DNA of 64,000 nt from assembly GCA_022799115.1 (NCBI GenBank), contig JAAWNT010000001.1, positions 1 through 64,000 on the forward strand, in the 5' to 3' direction. Position 1 is the first letter of the stretch, and each line of letters opens with the position of its first letter. Below the pieces are notes generated by a model that was given only the letters and a program-made list of their open reading frames with translations, did no database searches and was not told where the DNA came from. A program made the translations under genes and the position numbers. This DNA is from Clostridiales bacterium. GTDB lineage: Bacteria > Bacillota > Clostridia > Oscillospirales > Acutalibacteraceae. Positions 8,105 through 17,084 of the stretch are shown one piece after another.

Positions 8105-9775
8105 CTATTTTTCAGAAACTGCGTTCATCATTTTTACATTGGTTGATGTGAGTTTTTTATTCATCGAATAGGCCACATTGGTGGAGTGATCCGCGATACG
8201 TTCCAGATTAGTAAGCAAATCCATATATACTGTGCCCGAAGTGGCCGAACACAACCCTTGATTCAGCCGTTCAATATGATTGTCCCGCAGCTGTCGGGTG
8301 CGTTCGTCAATCTCTTCCTCAATGTTATTAATCTCGTTGCCCAAGCTGATATCCTGACTGCGCCCTTCAAACATAGACATTGATTCCTTCAAAATCCGTA
8401 TCACCAGATCACGCAGCTCCTTAATTTCAGACACCGCACGATAACTGAGATTGGCTTTTCCGGCAACCACCAACTGGGCCAGTTCGCTGATATTCTGCGC
8501 ATGGTCGCCCACTCGCTCCCAGTCGTTGATAACATGATACAAGGCGCCGATGGCGTCCCTGTCGGAATCCTCAATATCCAAACCGTTGATCTTTACCAGA
8601 TACTCGGTAATTCCTCGGTTCAGAAAATTAATCAGCTCCTCGTTCTCCTCCACCTGTTCGATCTTCTTTTCGTTTCCATCCAGCAGAGATTCCATAGCCA
8701 GCTGGAAATTTTCGGTGGCGAGCTCTCCCATGCGTTCTACTTCCTTAATCACCTGTGCAACCGCAATGGGAGGGGTATTGAGGATTCTGGAATCCAAATA
8801 GCTAAGACTCATTCCCTCTTTTTCCAGCTCTTCCCCCGGTATTACCCTGCAAGCGATTTTAATGAGCACATTGCTCAAGGGCAGCAAGAGGGCGGTGGTC
8901 GCCAGATTAAAAATCACGTGCACAATGGAAATCTGCACCACGGGATCATTGGGAGCCAGCCTCATCACCAGCTGCTCAAAGGGAAGCGCCATGGTAATCA
9001 GGATAAACAGAAGAGCGCCGAAAACATTGAACAGCAAATGCACAATTGCGGTGCGGCGGGCCGTCTTGTTGGTACCTACGGAAGAAATCAGAGCCGTGAC
9101 GCAGGTACCAATATTTTGCCCATAGATGATATAAATCGCGCTGGGAAGTGTGATGGCCCCCGCCGCTCCCAAGGCTTGAAGCACACCCACCGAGGCGGAA
9201 GAGCTTTGAATAACGGCGGTAAAGATCATTCCCACCAAAACGCCCAGGAATGGGTTGCGGAAGGATGTCATCATTCCCGTGAACACTTCCGAGGTCCGCA
9301 GAGGTTCCATGGCCGAGCTCATTAGCTCCATACCCATAAACAGGATTCCGAACCCAGCTATGATCTGTCCAATGTGCTTCTGATTGTTTTTCTTACAAAA
9401 GGACATCAGCACTACGCCAAAAAACACAGCCACCGGCGCAATGGCCGATAGTTTAAAGGCAATCATGATACCGGTCGCTGTCGTTCCCACATTGGCGCCC
9501 ATAATGACGCCCACCGCCTGAGCCAGATTCATCAATCCGGCGTTGACAAATCCCACCACCATCACCGTTGTGGCGGAAGAACTTTGGATCACCGCCGTCA
9601 CAATCAAGCCGACCAAAGCGCCCATATACTTGTTGGTGGTCAGTTTCTCCACCAAATTCCTCAACTTATTTCCGGCGGCAAGTTCCAAACCGTCTCCCAT
9701 AAGTTTCATACCGAATAAAAACAATCCCAGACCGCCGCACATTTGCATGATCATACCCAGTATTTCCTGGTTCAT
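8105..9775 (-). CDS. Na+/phosphate cotransporter with C-terminal PhoU-like domain
   Basis: This 556-residue inner-membrane protein belongs to the NptA/YjbB (Na/Pi cotransporter II) family. Two inverted membrane repeats each carry the family signature, QSSSATT in the first half and QSSSASV in the second. A helical PhoU-like regulatory domain occupies roughly residues 350-545. It imports (or in some members exports) inorganic phosphate with sodium. The ATG before NQEILGM is preceded by GGAGGAG; a longer upstream reading frame lacks a ribosome site. The PhoP-box-like repeats upstream suggest induction by phosphate starvation, which fits the transport role. Confidence 0.93.
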   Translation of the reverse strand: MNQEILGMIMQMCGGLGLFLFGMKLMGDGLELAAGNKLRNLVEKLTTNKYMGALVGLIVTAVIQSSSATTVMVVGFVNAGLMNLAQAVGVIMGANVGTTATGIMIAFKLSAIAPVAVFFGVVLMSFCKKNNQKHIGQIIAGFGILFMGMELMSSAMEPLRTSEVFTGMMTSFRNPFLGVLVGMIFTAVIQSSSASVGVLQALGAAGAITLPSAIYIIYGQNIGTCVTALISSVGTNKTARRTAIVHLLFNVFGALLFILITMALPFEQLVMRLAPNDPVVQISIVHVIFNLATTALLLPLSNVLIKIACRVIPGEELEKEGMSLSYLDSRILNTPPIAVAQVIKEVERMGELATENFQLAMESLLDGNEKKIEQVEENEELINFLNRGITEYLVKINGLDIEDSDRDAIGALYHVINDWERVGDHAQNISELAQLVVAGKANLSYRAVSEIKELRDLVIRILKESMSMFEGRSQDISLGNEINNIEEEIDERTRQLRDNHIERLNQGLCSATSGTVYMDLLTNLERIADHSTNVAYSMNKKLTSTNVKMMNAVSEK

Positions 9776-10127
9776 GATTACTCCTCCAGCCTGACGGGCA
9801 ACGCTTTTTCCACGTATACCCCTACTTCGCAAATTCTTTGAATAATTTAGTTTATGTTAAAATGATATTACGCTTATGTTAAGACAATGTTAAATATGAA
9901 AATCTTTGCGCCAAAACATAGAGATTCGACGTTTCGCACAATTATTCGACACTTCACGCAAATATACCTCCGCAGTTTAACAACACTTTTGGAAAACTAT
10001 TTTGTGTACGGAGGATCATTTTTATTTCACATTTTCGCTTTGTGACGGGAACAGCTAAGCAATAGTGAGCGCTATAACTCAATTAAATATAGTAACAAAT
10101 TAAAACAAACCAATCGATTTAATCCGC
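9776..10127. other. Intergenic region upstream of the Na/Pi transporter
   Basis: The 352 AT-rich bases hold the PhoP-like array. A weak long-loop inverted repeat (CCTCCG near 9967 with CGGAGG near 10008) might terminate the acetyltransferase transcript. I see no gene. Confidence 0.45.
9855..9893 (-). promoter_or_regulatory. PhoP-box-like array, 11-bp period
   Basis: Read on the minus strand, TTAACA occurs at 9888-9893, 9877-9882 and 9855-9860. A degenerate copy, GTAATA, sits at 9866-9871. All four are spaced exactly 11 bp (5-bp gaps). This is the architecture of Bacillus PhoP boxes (TT[A/C/T]ACA repeats with about 5-bp spacing) and it lies about 80 nt upstream of the Na/Pi transporter start. 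Confidence 0.7.
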
Positions 10128-10628
10128 TTAATTTCTATGTTCATTCCGCCGTTCCGCCAGTTTATTGAGCGAATCTCCCGTCAATCGATACACCGTCCAT
10201 TCGTCCATGGGTTTTGCCCCCAATCCTAGATAAAAGGCGATCGAGGGCTGATTCCAGTTGAGGCAGGACCACTCCATCCTGCCGCACCCCTGTTCCACCG
10301 CGATACGAGCAAGTTCCTGAAGCATTTGGGACCCATATCCTTTTCCCCGGTATTGAGGGCGGAGGAAAACGTCCTCCAAATATAGTCCGCGCCTGCCCTG
10401 AAAGGTGGAAAAATGAAAGAAATACAGAGCAAAGCCAATTGATACCCCATTTTCCTGAGCAATCAGCGCATAGGCGGATTTCCGCTGAAATACCTCACGA
10501 ACAATATCTTCCCGGGTAGCGGTCACCTCATTACTCATTCGTTCATAGGCGGCAATTTCCTGAATCATTGTAAAAATAAAATCCGCGTCCTCTTCCTTCG
10601 CCGGTCTTACGCAAAACGTCTCGGTCAT
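10128..10628 (-). CDS. GNAT N-acetyltransferase, diamine-acetyltransferase-like
   Basis: This is a 166-residue single-domain GNAT enzyme that would transfer an acetyl group from acetyl-CoA to an amine. The acetyl-CoA loop is visible as RPQYRGKGYGSQM (the R/Q-x-x-G-x-G/A motif). The ELARIAVEQGC and FYLGLGAKPMDEW segments match the spermidine/spermine (SSAT-like) branch of the family. The ATG at 10628 has AGGAGGAA upstream. A TTG overlapping the thioesterase stop is also possible but less likely. It follows the thioesterase closely and is probably co-transcribed. A polyamine substrate is plausible, not proven. Confidence 0.82.
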   Translation of the reverse strand: MTETFCVRPAKEEDADFIFTMIQEIAAYERMSNEVTATREDIVREVFQRKSAYALIAQENGVSIGFALYFFHFSTFQGRRGLYLEDVFLRPQYRGKGYGSQMLQELARIAVEQGCGRMEWSCLNWNQPSIAFYLGLGAKPMDEWTVYRLTGDSLNKLAERRNEHRN

Positions 10629-10675
10629 GGTTTCTGCTTCCTCCTGTGGCATTCCTGAAAGAATGAAAATTTCTC

Positions 10676-11182
10676 TCAATAGTCGATATACGCCGGATCG
10701 TCCGGGCTTATCTCTAAATGCATTTCCTCACTTTCAATAAACTCCAGCGTGGTAATCTTGTCGATGGGCATTTTCAGATATTTTCCCTGGGCGGTCACTG
10801 CAACGCTTCCGTCGGGCAGCAGGATCTCCCCCGTACCCTCAAAGATCCGGCGGCTGTTCTTTGTGATACGCCCTACTGCCTTTAGCGGCATATTAAGGGG
10901 AACCGGCTTTTTGTATTTAAGCTCCAACTCCACCGTAACTCCCCACATTTCGGGCTCCTCGATCATCATGGCACGACCGATGGTTTCATCCAGAATTGCG
11001 GCGGAAACCCCGCCGTGCAGACGGCCGGGATAGCTTTGATGCTCCTCCATAGAATGAAAAACAGCCACCAGCTCGCCGTTGTCCATCTCATAAAAAAAGG
11101 CCTTCAGGCTCATTGGGTTGTCCACACCACAGGCAAAACACTGCCTGGCATTCTCCTGTTTTTTTATCACCTTATGCTGCAT
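10676..11182 (-). CDS. PaaI-type hotdog-fold thioesterase
   Basis: This 168-residue hotdog-fold acyl-CoA thioesterase of the PaaI/YbgC-like group carries the typical HGGVSAAILDETIGRAM motif, in which the HGG turn and the downstream acidic residue on the central helix form the active site. The N terminus has a CFACG segment often seen in this subgroup. The ATG at 11182 has AAAGGATG upstream. The frame continues upstream without a ribosome site. It probably hydrolyses a small acyl-CoA; the substrate is unknown. The stop codon nearly abuts the acetyltransferase gene. Confidence 0.87.
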   Translation of the reverse strand: MQHKVIKKQENARQCFACGVDNPMSLKAFFYEMDNGELVAVFHSMEEHQSYPGRLHGGVSAAILDETIGRAMMIEEPEMWGVTVELELKYKKPVPLNMPLKAVGRITKNSRRIFEGTGEILLPDGSVAVTAQGKYLKMPIDKITTLEFIESEEMHLEISPDDPAYIDY

Positions 11183-11340
11183 GAAACGATCATCCTTTCG
11201 TGGCTTTTTAAGGGCGGGTTCGGTGGAAAAAGGCGTCCTAACACAACGGTTTGGGGAGGACTCCATTCCTGTACGGGCCCTTTCTTTCCATAACAATCCA
11301 AACCCTCATTCTCTATGCGCCCGCTGTTTTCCATGTGTTC

Positions 11341-11346
11341 ATTATA
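11341..11346 (-). promoter_or_regulatory. Candidate -10 box for the thioesterase/GNAT pair
   Basis: TATAAT on the minus strand sits about 160 nt upstream of the thioesterase start. No good -35 is visible. Confidence 0.35.
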
Positions 11347-11448
11347 CAACAAACGCGGTTTCTTTGCATTAGAAAGATGTTGTCTGCATAGGATGAGGTG
11401 TATCCTTTTCCCTCTATTCTCTTCAGCGAAAGGGCGGACAAAACAACC

Positions 11449-11529
11449 ATGATCTTCATCCTCATCGCCGTAGGCCTGATCGTGCTGGTGGCCATATACG
11501 CATGTTTGTGTATGAGCTCCGGCGACTAA
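11449..11529 (+). CDS. Candidate 26-residue single-pass membrane microprotein
   Basis: ATG to TAA encodes a peptide whose residues 2-20 are almost wholly hydrophobic (FILIAVGLIVLVAIYACL), ending in a short SSGD tail. AAAGGGCGG lies about 11 nt before the ATG. It is convergent to the glycan cassette. The composition is what a small membrane protein looks like, but a 26-codon ORF can arise by chance, and I recognise no family with certainty. Confidence 0.35.
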   Translation: MIFILIAVGLIVLVAIYACLCMSSGD

Positions 11530-11614
11530 TCATCAAGAAAACGACAGATTGGACGCTTGCTTCCTGCAAGACGGCTTCATTCTCAGTCCGAAAAGGCGCA
11601 TGTATTGTTACTTC

Positions 11615-12733
11615 TCACACCTCTTGCTTGGTGGCAAGCACCAAACGGCAAATCCGATCCACCTCCCGCCGGGACAACCCTGCATACAATGGAAGGGTAA
11701 GCACCCGCTGGGAGATATGGCGCGCCACCGGCGTAGCGCTGGAATCGAATCTGCCATGGTAACAGGCAAAATCACTGGTCAGCGGATAGAAATACTTGCG
11801 GGCGTAAACATTGTGAGCCTTGAGGTTATCATAAACCGCATCCCTGGAAAAACCGCATTCCGATTCCTCAAACACCACTGGAAAATATCCATAGTTATGG
11901 GTCACGCCTTCCTGTTCTTTGGGAAGCACAATTCCTCGTCGCCCCTCAAGCCTCTCTCGATAGCGAAGAAAGGCCGTCCTCCGCTTTTGGGTTTCTTCCT
12001 GAAAATGCCGAAGATTGCAGATTCCCATAGCCGCCTGAAACTCGTTCATTTTGGCATTGGATCCCACGCCCTCCACCGCAGTCTCGGATAAAATTCCAAA
12101 ATTTTTCAGCTGATAAAGCTCCTCGCCCAGCGCCTTCTGTCCATAGGCCGACGCCCCTCCCTCTATGGTATGGAACACCTTAGTAGCGTGAAAGCTGAAA
12201 ATAGAAGCGTCCCCAAAGCTCCCCACGCCCGCCCCTCGCAGAGTTTCTCCAAAGGCATGGGCAGCGTCGTAGATCACCTTAAGCTTATGCCGGCGGGCGA
12301 TGGCTTCGATGGCTTCCACATTACAAATGTGTCCATAGACATGCACAGGCAGAATGGCGCAGGTGTTCTCGTTGATAAGTTCCTTGATCTTTTCCGCATC
12401 AATGGTGAAGTCTTTGGGATCAATATCGCAAAACACCGGCTTAAGTCCATTGCGTACAATGGCGTGGGTGGTGGACGCAAACGTAAACGGGGTGGTAATC
12501 ACCTCGCCGGATAAATGCATGGCCTGTAGCGTAAGTTCCAGCGCCATGTGCCCGTTTGCAAACAGCGAAAGGTTCGGCACTTCCAGATATTTCGTAAGCT
12601 GCCGCTCCAGCTCTTGGTGATAGTCCCCCATATTGGTCAGCCAATGGGATTCCCATAACGGCTTGATTTCCTGAATATACTCCTCCATAGGAGGCATCGA
12701 GGATCTGGTCACCCGAATCGGATTCTTACTCAT
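11615..12733 (-). CDS. DegT/DnrJ/EryC1-family sugar aminotransferase
   Basis: This is a 372-residue PLP enzyme that aminates a nucleotide-linked keto-sugar. The family's PLP lysine is seen in SFHATK (Lys185), with the PLP-nitrogen aspartate in YDAAHA (Asp156) and a TPFTFAST segment earlier. The sequence resembles the dTDP-4-amino-4,6-dideoxyglucose (VioA/WecE-like) group. It is the last gene of the four-gene glycan cassette and overlaps the pyruvyl-transferase family gene by 4 nt (ATGA), which indicates translational coupling. It should supply the amino sugar that the cassette decorates or exports; the exact sugar is inferred. Confidence 0.92.
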   Translation of the reverse strand: MSKNPIRVTRSSMPPMEEYIQEIKPLWESHWLTNMGDYHQELERQLTKYLEVPNLSLFANGHMALELTLQAMHLSGEVITTPFTFASTTHAIVRNGLKPVFCDIDPKDFTIDAEKIKELINENTCAILPVHVYGHICNVEAIEAIARRHKLKVIYDAAHAFGETLRGAGVGSFGDASIFSFHATKVFHTIEGGASAYGQKALGEELYQLKNFGILSETAVEGVGSNAKMNEFQAAMGICNLRHFQEETQKRRTAFLRYRERLEGRRGIVLPKEQEGVTHNYGYFPVVFEESECGFSRDAVYDNLKAHNVYARKYFYPLTSDFACYHGRFDSSATPVARHISQRVLTLPLYAGLSRREVDRICRLVLATKQEV

Positions 12734-14016
12734 CGGGATTCTCCCATATGACGCCGGTAGTACTCCGTGCGCAGCGACTGCAAATACCGCATATTTTCCC
12801 GATACCCAGCCCCATACCGTTTCAGCTGGGATTCCCTCAATACCGGATAATTGAGAAGAAGCTCTTCCAGCGTCTGGGGAAGATTGGTCTTTAAATATTC
12901 CCTCTCGTCAAAGGGGATCCCTCGAAAGACCTCCTTCAGCACTCCGTAGCCCTTGCTGTAATAATATCGTTTATCTCCGCATACGTCCTTGAGCACCTGT
13001 ACCACCGGCACGCCGGCCCCCACGGAAAGCACCAAGGCGTGATATCGGTTGGAAAGCACCAGCTGAGCGTTGGCGATCAACCGCACCCCGTCCTCAATCG
13101 GAAGATAACCGGTTCGATCCAAATCATAAAGCTCTGCGTCCGGGCAGTTCTCCTGCAAAAATCGGGCTTGATTCATACCGCCTTCTTCTTTGTCAAAGGG
13201 CAACAAAACCATAGACAACCCATATCGCTTCTTCATCTGCTCCTGAAAATAGAACAAGCTTTGCGCGCATTCCTGCAAATAGGAAACCGGCTGATACAGC
13301 TCCATCACCACATAGGGCGTCCTGGGGATGGGATAATCCGGCCGTCCCGCACCCAACTTGGGATTTAAAAAAAGCAAATCATCCGGCACATAAGAAATCG
13401 TTTGCTCCGGGATTCCCAGTCTCAGCAGATTGGCCCGCGAATACACCGTGTCCCGCACCCCGAAGGAAGCGTGATGAAGCACGTGAAACAGGTTGAAAAA
13501 GAATTCTTCGCTCTGGTCAAAGGGGCCAACGCTATTGCCTGCAAAAACGATCTTCTTTCCAAATTGGTTGGCGACCAGCGCCGGAATCAGCATTGCAATC
13601 AGGTCGTCCCTGCGCGGGCCGCAGCTCCAATATGCATTGAGATATCCCCCGCCGGTTATCACAAGACGATCCAGCTGGGCCACTGCACGGTAAACCTGGT
13701 CGCTGTTTCCCAAACGATTGAGCAGCTCAATGGGAACCGGCGCCGGCCGTTTATCGCTCCACAGCCCCACTCTGCGCAGCCCCCGTTTCAACACCGAGGC
13801 GCATCCCCGTTCCGGCAGTACTTCAATCTCGCACACCGTCACCGAATATTCCATTAAATAATCAGCGGCGATACGCCGTACAAAATCCCCATGATATGTA
13901 AAAAGAGTAATGCTGTCATCCTTGGCGGCAACATCGCAGATCACATTGACTAACATGGCGTAATCGCCAAGATTGGTATCGGAAAAAGGTCCTGTAAACC
14001 CTATCTTTCTTCCCAT
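12730..14016 (-). CDS. Polysaccharide pyruvyl transferase family protein
   Basis: This 428-residue protein has the PS_pyruv_trans fold (CsaB-like, two Rossmann-like halves). The N-terminal FTGPFSDTNLGDYAM resembles the family's usual GYYGFxNxGDEA start. Mid-protein VITGGGYLNAYW and late SNRYHALVLSVGAGVP match the conserved family blocks. Such enzymes put a pyruvyl ketal on a sugar using phosphoenolpyruvate, though many relatives in capsule clusters are uncharacterised. It lies 19 nt downstream of the ATP-grasp/HAD gene and overlaps the aminotransferase gene. It is probably cytoplasmic and acts on a lipid-linked glycan. Confidence 0.85.
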   Translation of the reverse strand: MGRKIGFTGPFSDTNLGDYAMLVNVICDVAAKDDSITLFTYHGDFVRRIAADYLMEYSVTVCEIEVLPERGCASVLKRGLRRVGLWSDKRPAPVPIELLNRLGNSDQVYRAVAQLDRLVITGGGYLNAYWSCGPRRDDLIAMLIPALVANQFGKKIVFAGNSVGPFDQSEEFFFNLFHVLHHASFGVRDTVYSRANLLRLGIPEQTISYVPDDLLFLNPKLGAGRPDYPIPRTPYVVMELYQPVSYLQECAQSLFYFQEQMKKRYGLSMVLLPFDKEEGGMNQARFLQENCPDAELYDLDRTGYLPIEDGVRLIANAQLVLSNRYHALVLSVGAGVPVVQVLKDVCGDKRYYYSKGYGVLKEVFRGIPFDEREYLKTNLPQTLEELLLNYPVLRESQLKRYGAGYRENMRYLQSLRTEYYRRHMGESR

Positions 14017-14035
14017 GCAAATTGTTCCCCTTTCC

Positions 14036-15325
14036 TTATGCGCGCCAGTCGAACAGGCACTGCACGCCGTCCACGTCGAATACGGGTATTCCCAGACTCT
14101 TTCTTACTTCCTTTCTCTCTTTGAAAGAATCGTCGATAAATACCGCTCGTTCCTTCCCGATACACGCCGACTTGGGTTCTCCCTGTTCCAGATGAATAAT
14201 CCGGTCAAAGAGTCCGGGATAAATCCGGTTTTTCCGCAATGTCTCCTCGGGATTTGCGTGGTGCCTGGTGAGCAGCGTCAGACGCTTGCCCTGGTGAACC
14301 GCCTGATACAAAAACATCAGCAGATAACCGTTGACACGCCCGTCCCGCAGCAACAAGGTGTCATCCAAATCCACATACACCGCGTCGTATGAACAGTCCA
14401 TTTGATACCGGCTCACAAGCGCCCGGTCCACCTGTATTGGTATGTGATTATCCTCCACCTCCACTGGACCACCCATACATTGATAAAGAGTGAGCAGGGG
14501 CAGGTTCACCCCTGCGCATCGGGTCAGTCCTGAGGTACCCGCTATTCGTGCCGCAATCTCCAGCAATTTCCAGTTCCCCTGGGCATCCTTTTTAATCTGA
14601 AAGAACCAAGCTCCATCAAACCGCAGCCGGGCATTGATGATCCGGGCGATCCTGTTGATCTCATCTGGCGGCTTCAGCAGCCGGGAAGAAACGCTGATCC
14701 CTGTTTTTATCCGGTCCCGGCTGCGCGCATATGCCGCCAGTAAACGTCCGTCGGTCCCTGTAAAACAGTCCACCGTACACTCTTCGCCGGGCAGATATTC
14801 GCACAGCACAAAATCTTTCTTTGATCCGGCGGAAAAATATTCTTCCACGCTATCGATACGCCGGACCCCCTGAGAGCCCTGTCCTCTATCCGGCTTTAAA
14901 AACACCGGAAAATCAGTCGCCTGCCGGATGTTCTCATACACCCGGGGAACAAAGTCCTCTCCCTCAAAAAAACGGTAGGTCTTTCGCTTGGATCGGGTAA
15001 TCTCCACCGTCCGCAGTTCGGGGGCCACCACCCGGGCCTTAAGCTGTTCGCGATGCTGGGCTAAAAACAGCAAAGCGCTGTCGTGAGCCGGATATATGTA
15101 ATCGATCTTCCACCGGACGAGCTCCTCATTGATCCGCTCCAAAAATCCCGGCTGCCCTACAAAGGGCACCCCGGTAATCAGGTTGCGGTATACAAACCGG
15201 GAATGATCCTCCGCACTGCTGATCCCGAACAGTGTAAACCAGGTGGCGTATTGCAGCGCCTGATGCAACTCCAACCCGATTTCCGTACCGGCGGGAAATA
15301 CCGCTACCCGTTTTGGTTCAGTCAT
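14036..15325 (-). CDS. ATP-grasp ligase fused to a HAD-like phosphatase
   Basis: This is a 429-residue two-domain protein. Residues 1-300 are an ATP-grasp carboxylate-amine ligase: a pre-ATP-grasp N lobe, the glycine-rich FLKPDRGQGSQGVR loop, LCEYLPGEECTVDC, and the metal-binding LLEIAARIAGTSG. Residues about 315-429 are a HAD hydrolase: VDLDDTLL (nucleophile and acid aspartates), a TRHH motif-II region, and FIDDSFKER. The start was chosen for its GGGGGAAGGGG site; it overlaps the flippase stop by 8 nt. The ligase probably forms an amide or ester on a sugar or lipid precursor, and the HAD part may remove a phosphate from the same pathway. The domain calls are firm; the reaction is inferred. 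Confidence 0.85.
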   Translation of the reverse strand: MTEPKRVAVFPAGTEIGLELHQALQYATWFTLFGISSAEDHSRFVYRNLITGVPFVGQPGFLERINEELVRWKIDYIYPAHDSALLFLAQHREQLKARVVAPELRTVEITRSKRKTYRFFEGEDFVPRVYENIRQATDFPVFLKPDRGQGSQGVRRIDSVEEYFSAGSKKDFVLCEYLPGEECTVDCFTGTDGRLLAAYARSRDRIKTGISVSSRLLKPPDEINRIARIINARLRFDGAWFFQIKKDAQGNWKLLEIAARIAGTSGLTRCAGVNLPLLTLYQCMGGPVEVEDNHIPIQVDRALVSRYQMDCSYDAVYVDLDDTLLLRDGRVNGYLLMFLYQAVHQGKRLTLLTRHHANPEETLRKNRIYPGLFDRIIHLEQGEPKSACIGKERAVFIDDSFKERKEVRKSLGIPVFDVDGVQCLFDWRA

Positions 15326-16802
15326 GCCCCTTCCCCCTTCGTTTTTTCTTAAAGCGCCCCGTATATTCCCTGCAAAGCTCCACCAAATAGGTAAAACATT
15401 CCAGCTTGAAAAGCTTGGCGCCGGTGATGTAGAATACGGCCCCAACGGAAACCTGTATCACCAACAAAACCCAGGCCGGCATCTGCGCCTGTCCCACCAG
15501 CAGCACCAAGGCGCCCATAGCGATGGAAAGTCCAAAAGAGGGGGCAATATCCTTCCACTGCTCCCGAAAGCTGTAATCCAGAAGCTTCTTGTTGGGCCAG
15601 GCGTTGACCGCCGTGTTAATCAAAGATGTGGCCACACGGCCCGCCATCATGGCATAGATACCGAAGGGAATACTCACCAACAAAGCCAGTACCGTAAGGC
15701 CCTTTTTGATAAACTCCAGTTTTAAAAAGATATCGCTTCGGCCAATGGCGTTAATCGCCTGCAAATTGGCGGTGTGGATGGGATAAAAAGCCAAGGCCAA
15801 ACAGGAAAACTGCAAAAAGGGCACACAGGGCAACCATTTCTCCGTTAGCAACAGCAGGGTGAGAGGTTTGGCCACCGCCGCCAGCCCAATCATCAGGGGA
15901 AACAGCAAAAATGAACTGGTCACTACGGACCGGCGCATCATCTGCTTCATACGCTCCCGTTTTTCCTGACAGGCGGACAGGGCCGGAAAGATCACCCCCT
16001 GAATGGAACCGTTCACATTGGTGACCACCAGGGAGGGAATATTAAGTCCGCGATTATAATAGCCCAGGGTATTCTTATCATATACCTTTCCAATCACCAA
16101 TGAGTAGATATTGGTGAACACCGTGTCAAGCAGATTGGAAAGCAACAGCTTGGAACCATAGGAAAACATCCCCCGCAGTCTCTCAAACGAAAAGAGCAGC
16201 CGCGGCCTCCATCCCACAGTAATCCACAGAATCACTGTGCTCACCGCGCTGTTGCAAAGCTGAGAAAACACAAGGCTCCATACCCCGAACCCCTGCCACG
16301 CCAGCAGAATGCCAATCGCGCCCTGGACGGCAACGCCACCCAAACTGACGGTAAAGCTCTTTTTGAACTTCATCTCCCGCGAGAGCAAAGAGAGCTGCAC
16401 CGCGTTAAGCGCTCCGAAAAACAGGGTAACCGCCTGTACTCTAAGCACGGGCGTCAAAATCTTTTCCCCATAAAAGGAAGCGATCAAAGGAGCGCAGGCA
16501 TACAGCAGAACATACATGATAAGGGAGATGAACAGATTAAAATAAAAGACCGAGGAACAATCCACGTCGTCCACGGTTTTCTTTTGAATTAGAGAAGAAC
16601 CGAATCCGCTTTGAACGAAAATGGAAGCAATCGAAAGAAATACGGTAATCAAGCCGATAATTCCATAATCTTTGGGCAGCAAAAGACGGGCCAGTATGAT
16701 CTGGATAATCAACTGTACCGCCTGTGTCCCGCCTCGTTCCATAAATTTCCAGAAAAGACCGGCCACCACCTGCGTTTTTATTTTATCCGTGGCTTTGTCC
16801 AT
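15318..16802 (-). CDS. Wzx/TuaB-like oligosaccharide flippase
   Basis: This 494-residue integral membrane protein of the MOP/PST superfamily has about 12-14 predicted membrane helices and the typical N-terminal block (LARLLLPKDYGIIGLITVF). It would flip undecaprenyl-linked glycans across the membrane. The ATG at 16802 has a GAGGA site. It is the first gene of the glycan cassette. Its presence with an aminotransferase, a pyruvyl-transferase-like gene and an ATP-grasp/HAD fusion, but without a glycosyltransferase or polymerase, implies that glycan assembly genes lie elsewhere or that the cassette modifies an existing carrier-linked unit. Confidence 0.92.
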   Translation of the reverse strand: MDKATDKIKTQVVAGLFWKFMERGGTQAVQLIIQIILARLLLPKDYGIIGLITVFLSIASIFVQSGFGSSLIQKKTVDDVDCSSVFYFNLFISLIMYVLLYACAPLIASFYGEKILTPVLRVQAVTLFFGALNAVQLSLLSREMKFKKSFTVSLGGVAVQGAIGILLAWQGFGVWSLVFSQLCNSAVSTVILWITVGWRPRLLFSFERLRGMFSYGSKLLLSNLLDTVFTNIYSLVIGKVYDKNTLGYYNRGLNIPSLVVTNVNGSIQGVIFPALSACQEKRERMKQMMRRSVVTSSFLLFPLMIGLAAVAKPLTLLLLTEKWLPCVPFLQFSCLALAFYPIHTANLQAINAIGRSDIFLKLEFIKKGLTVLALLVSIPFGIYAMMAGRVATSLINTAVNAWPNKKLLDYSFREQWKDIAPSFGLSIAMGALVLLVGQAQMPAWVLLVIQVSVGAVFYITGAKLFKLECFTYLVELCREYTGRFKKKRRGKGHD

Positions 16803-17054
16803 ACGCGTTCTGTCCTCTTTGATCGCTTGCCTCAACAGACACTGCTCAAACCTAATCCAAAGATTCTGGCGGGGTTGCCTGTTTCTGCCGATCCTTTTCT
16901 TGATTCCCACTCGGGGGGAACGCCTTCTTCAATCATGCGCTCTTACCGCCTGGCAAATCGCAGGGGTATCGATTGGCTGCAATGACAAATTGATGGAAGC
17001 CAGGCAGGCTTTCGGCAAACCCGAATGAATCCTGAAATCTTCCAAATTATTTTT

Positions 17055-17084
17055 AGTATAGCATAACATTACCTGCAAATTCAA
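17055..17084 (-). promoter_or_regulatory. Promoter of the glycan cassette
   Basis: On the minus strand there is a TTGAAT -35 (17079-17084), an 18-bp spacer and an extended TGcTATACT -10 (17055-17060). The leader to the flippase start would be about 245 nt. Confidence 0.6.

Larger units (their letters stand above)
11183..11614. other. Intergenic region between the glycan cassette and the thioesterase
   Basis: The 432 bases hold the candidate -10 of the thioesterase pair on the minus strand and a 26-residue hydrophobic ORF on the plus strand at 11449-11529. I see no obvious terminator for the glycan cassette. Confidence 0.45.
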
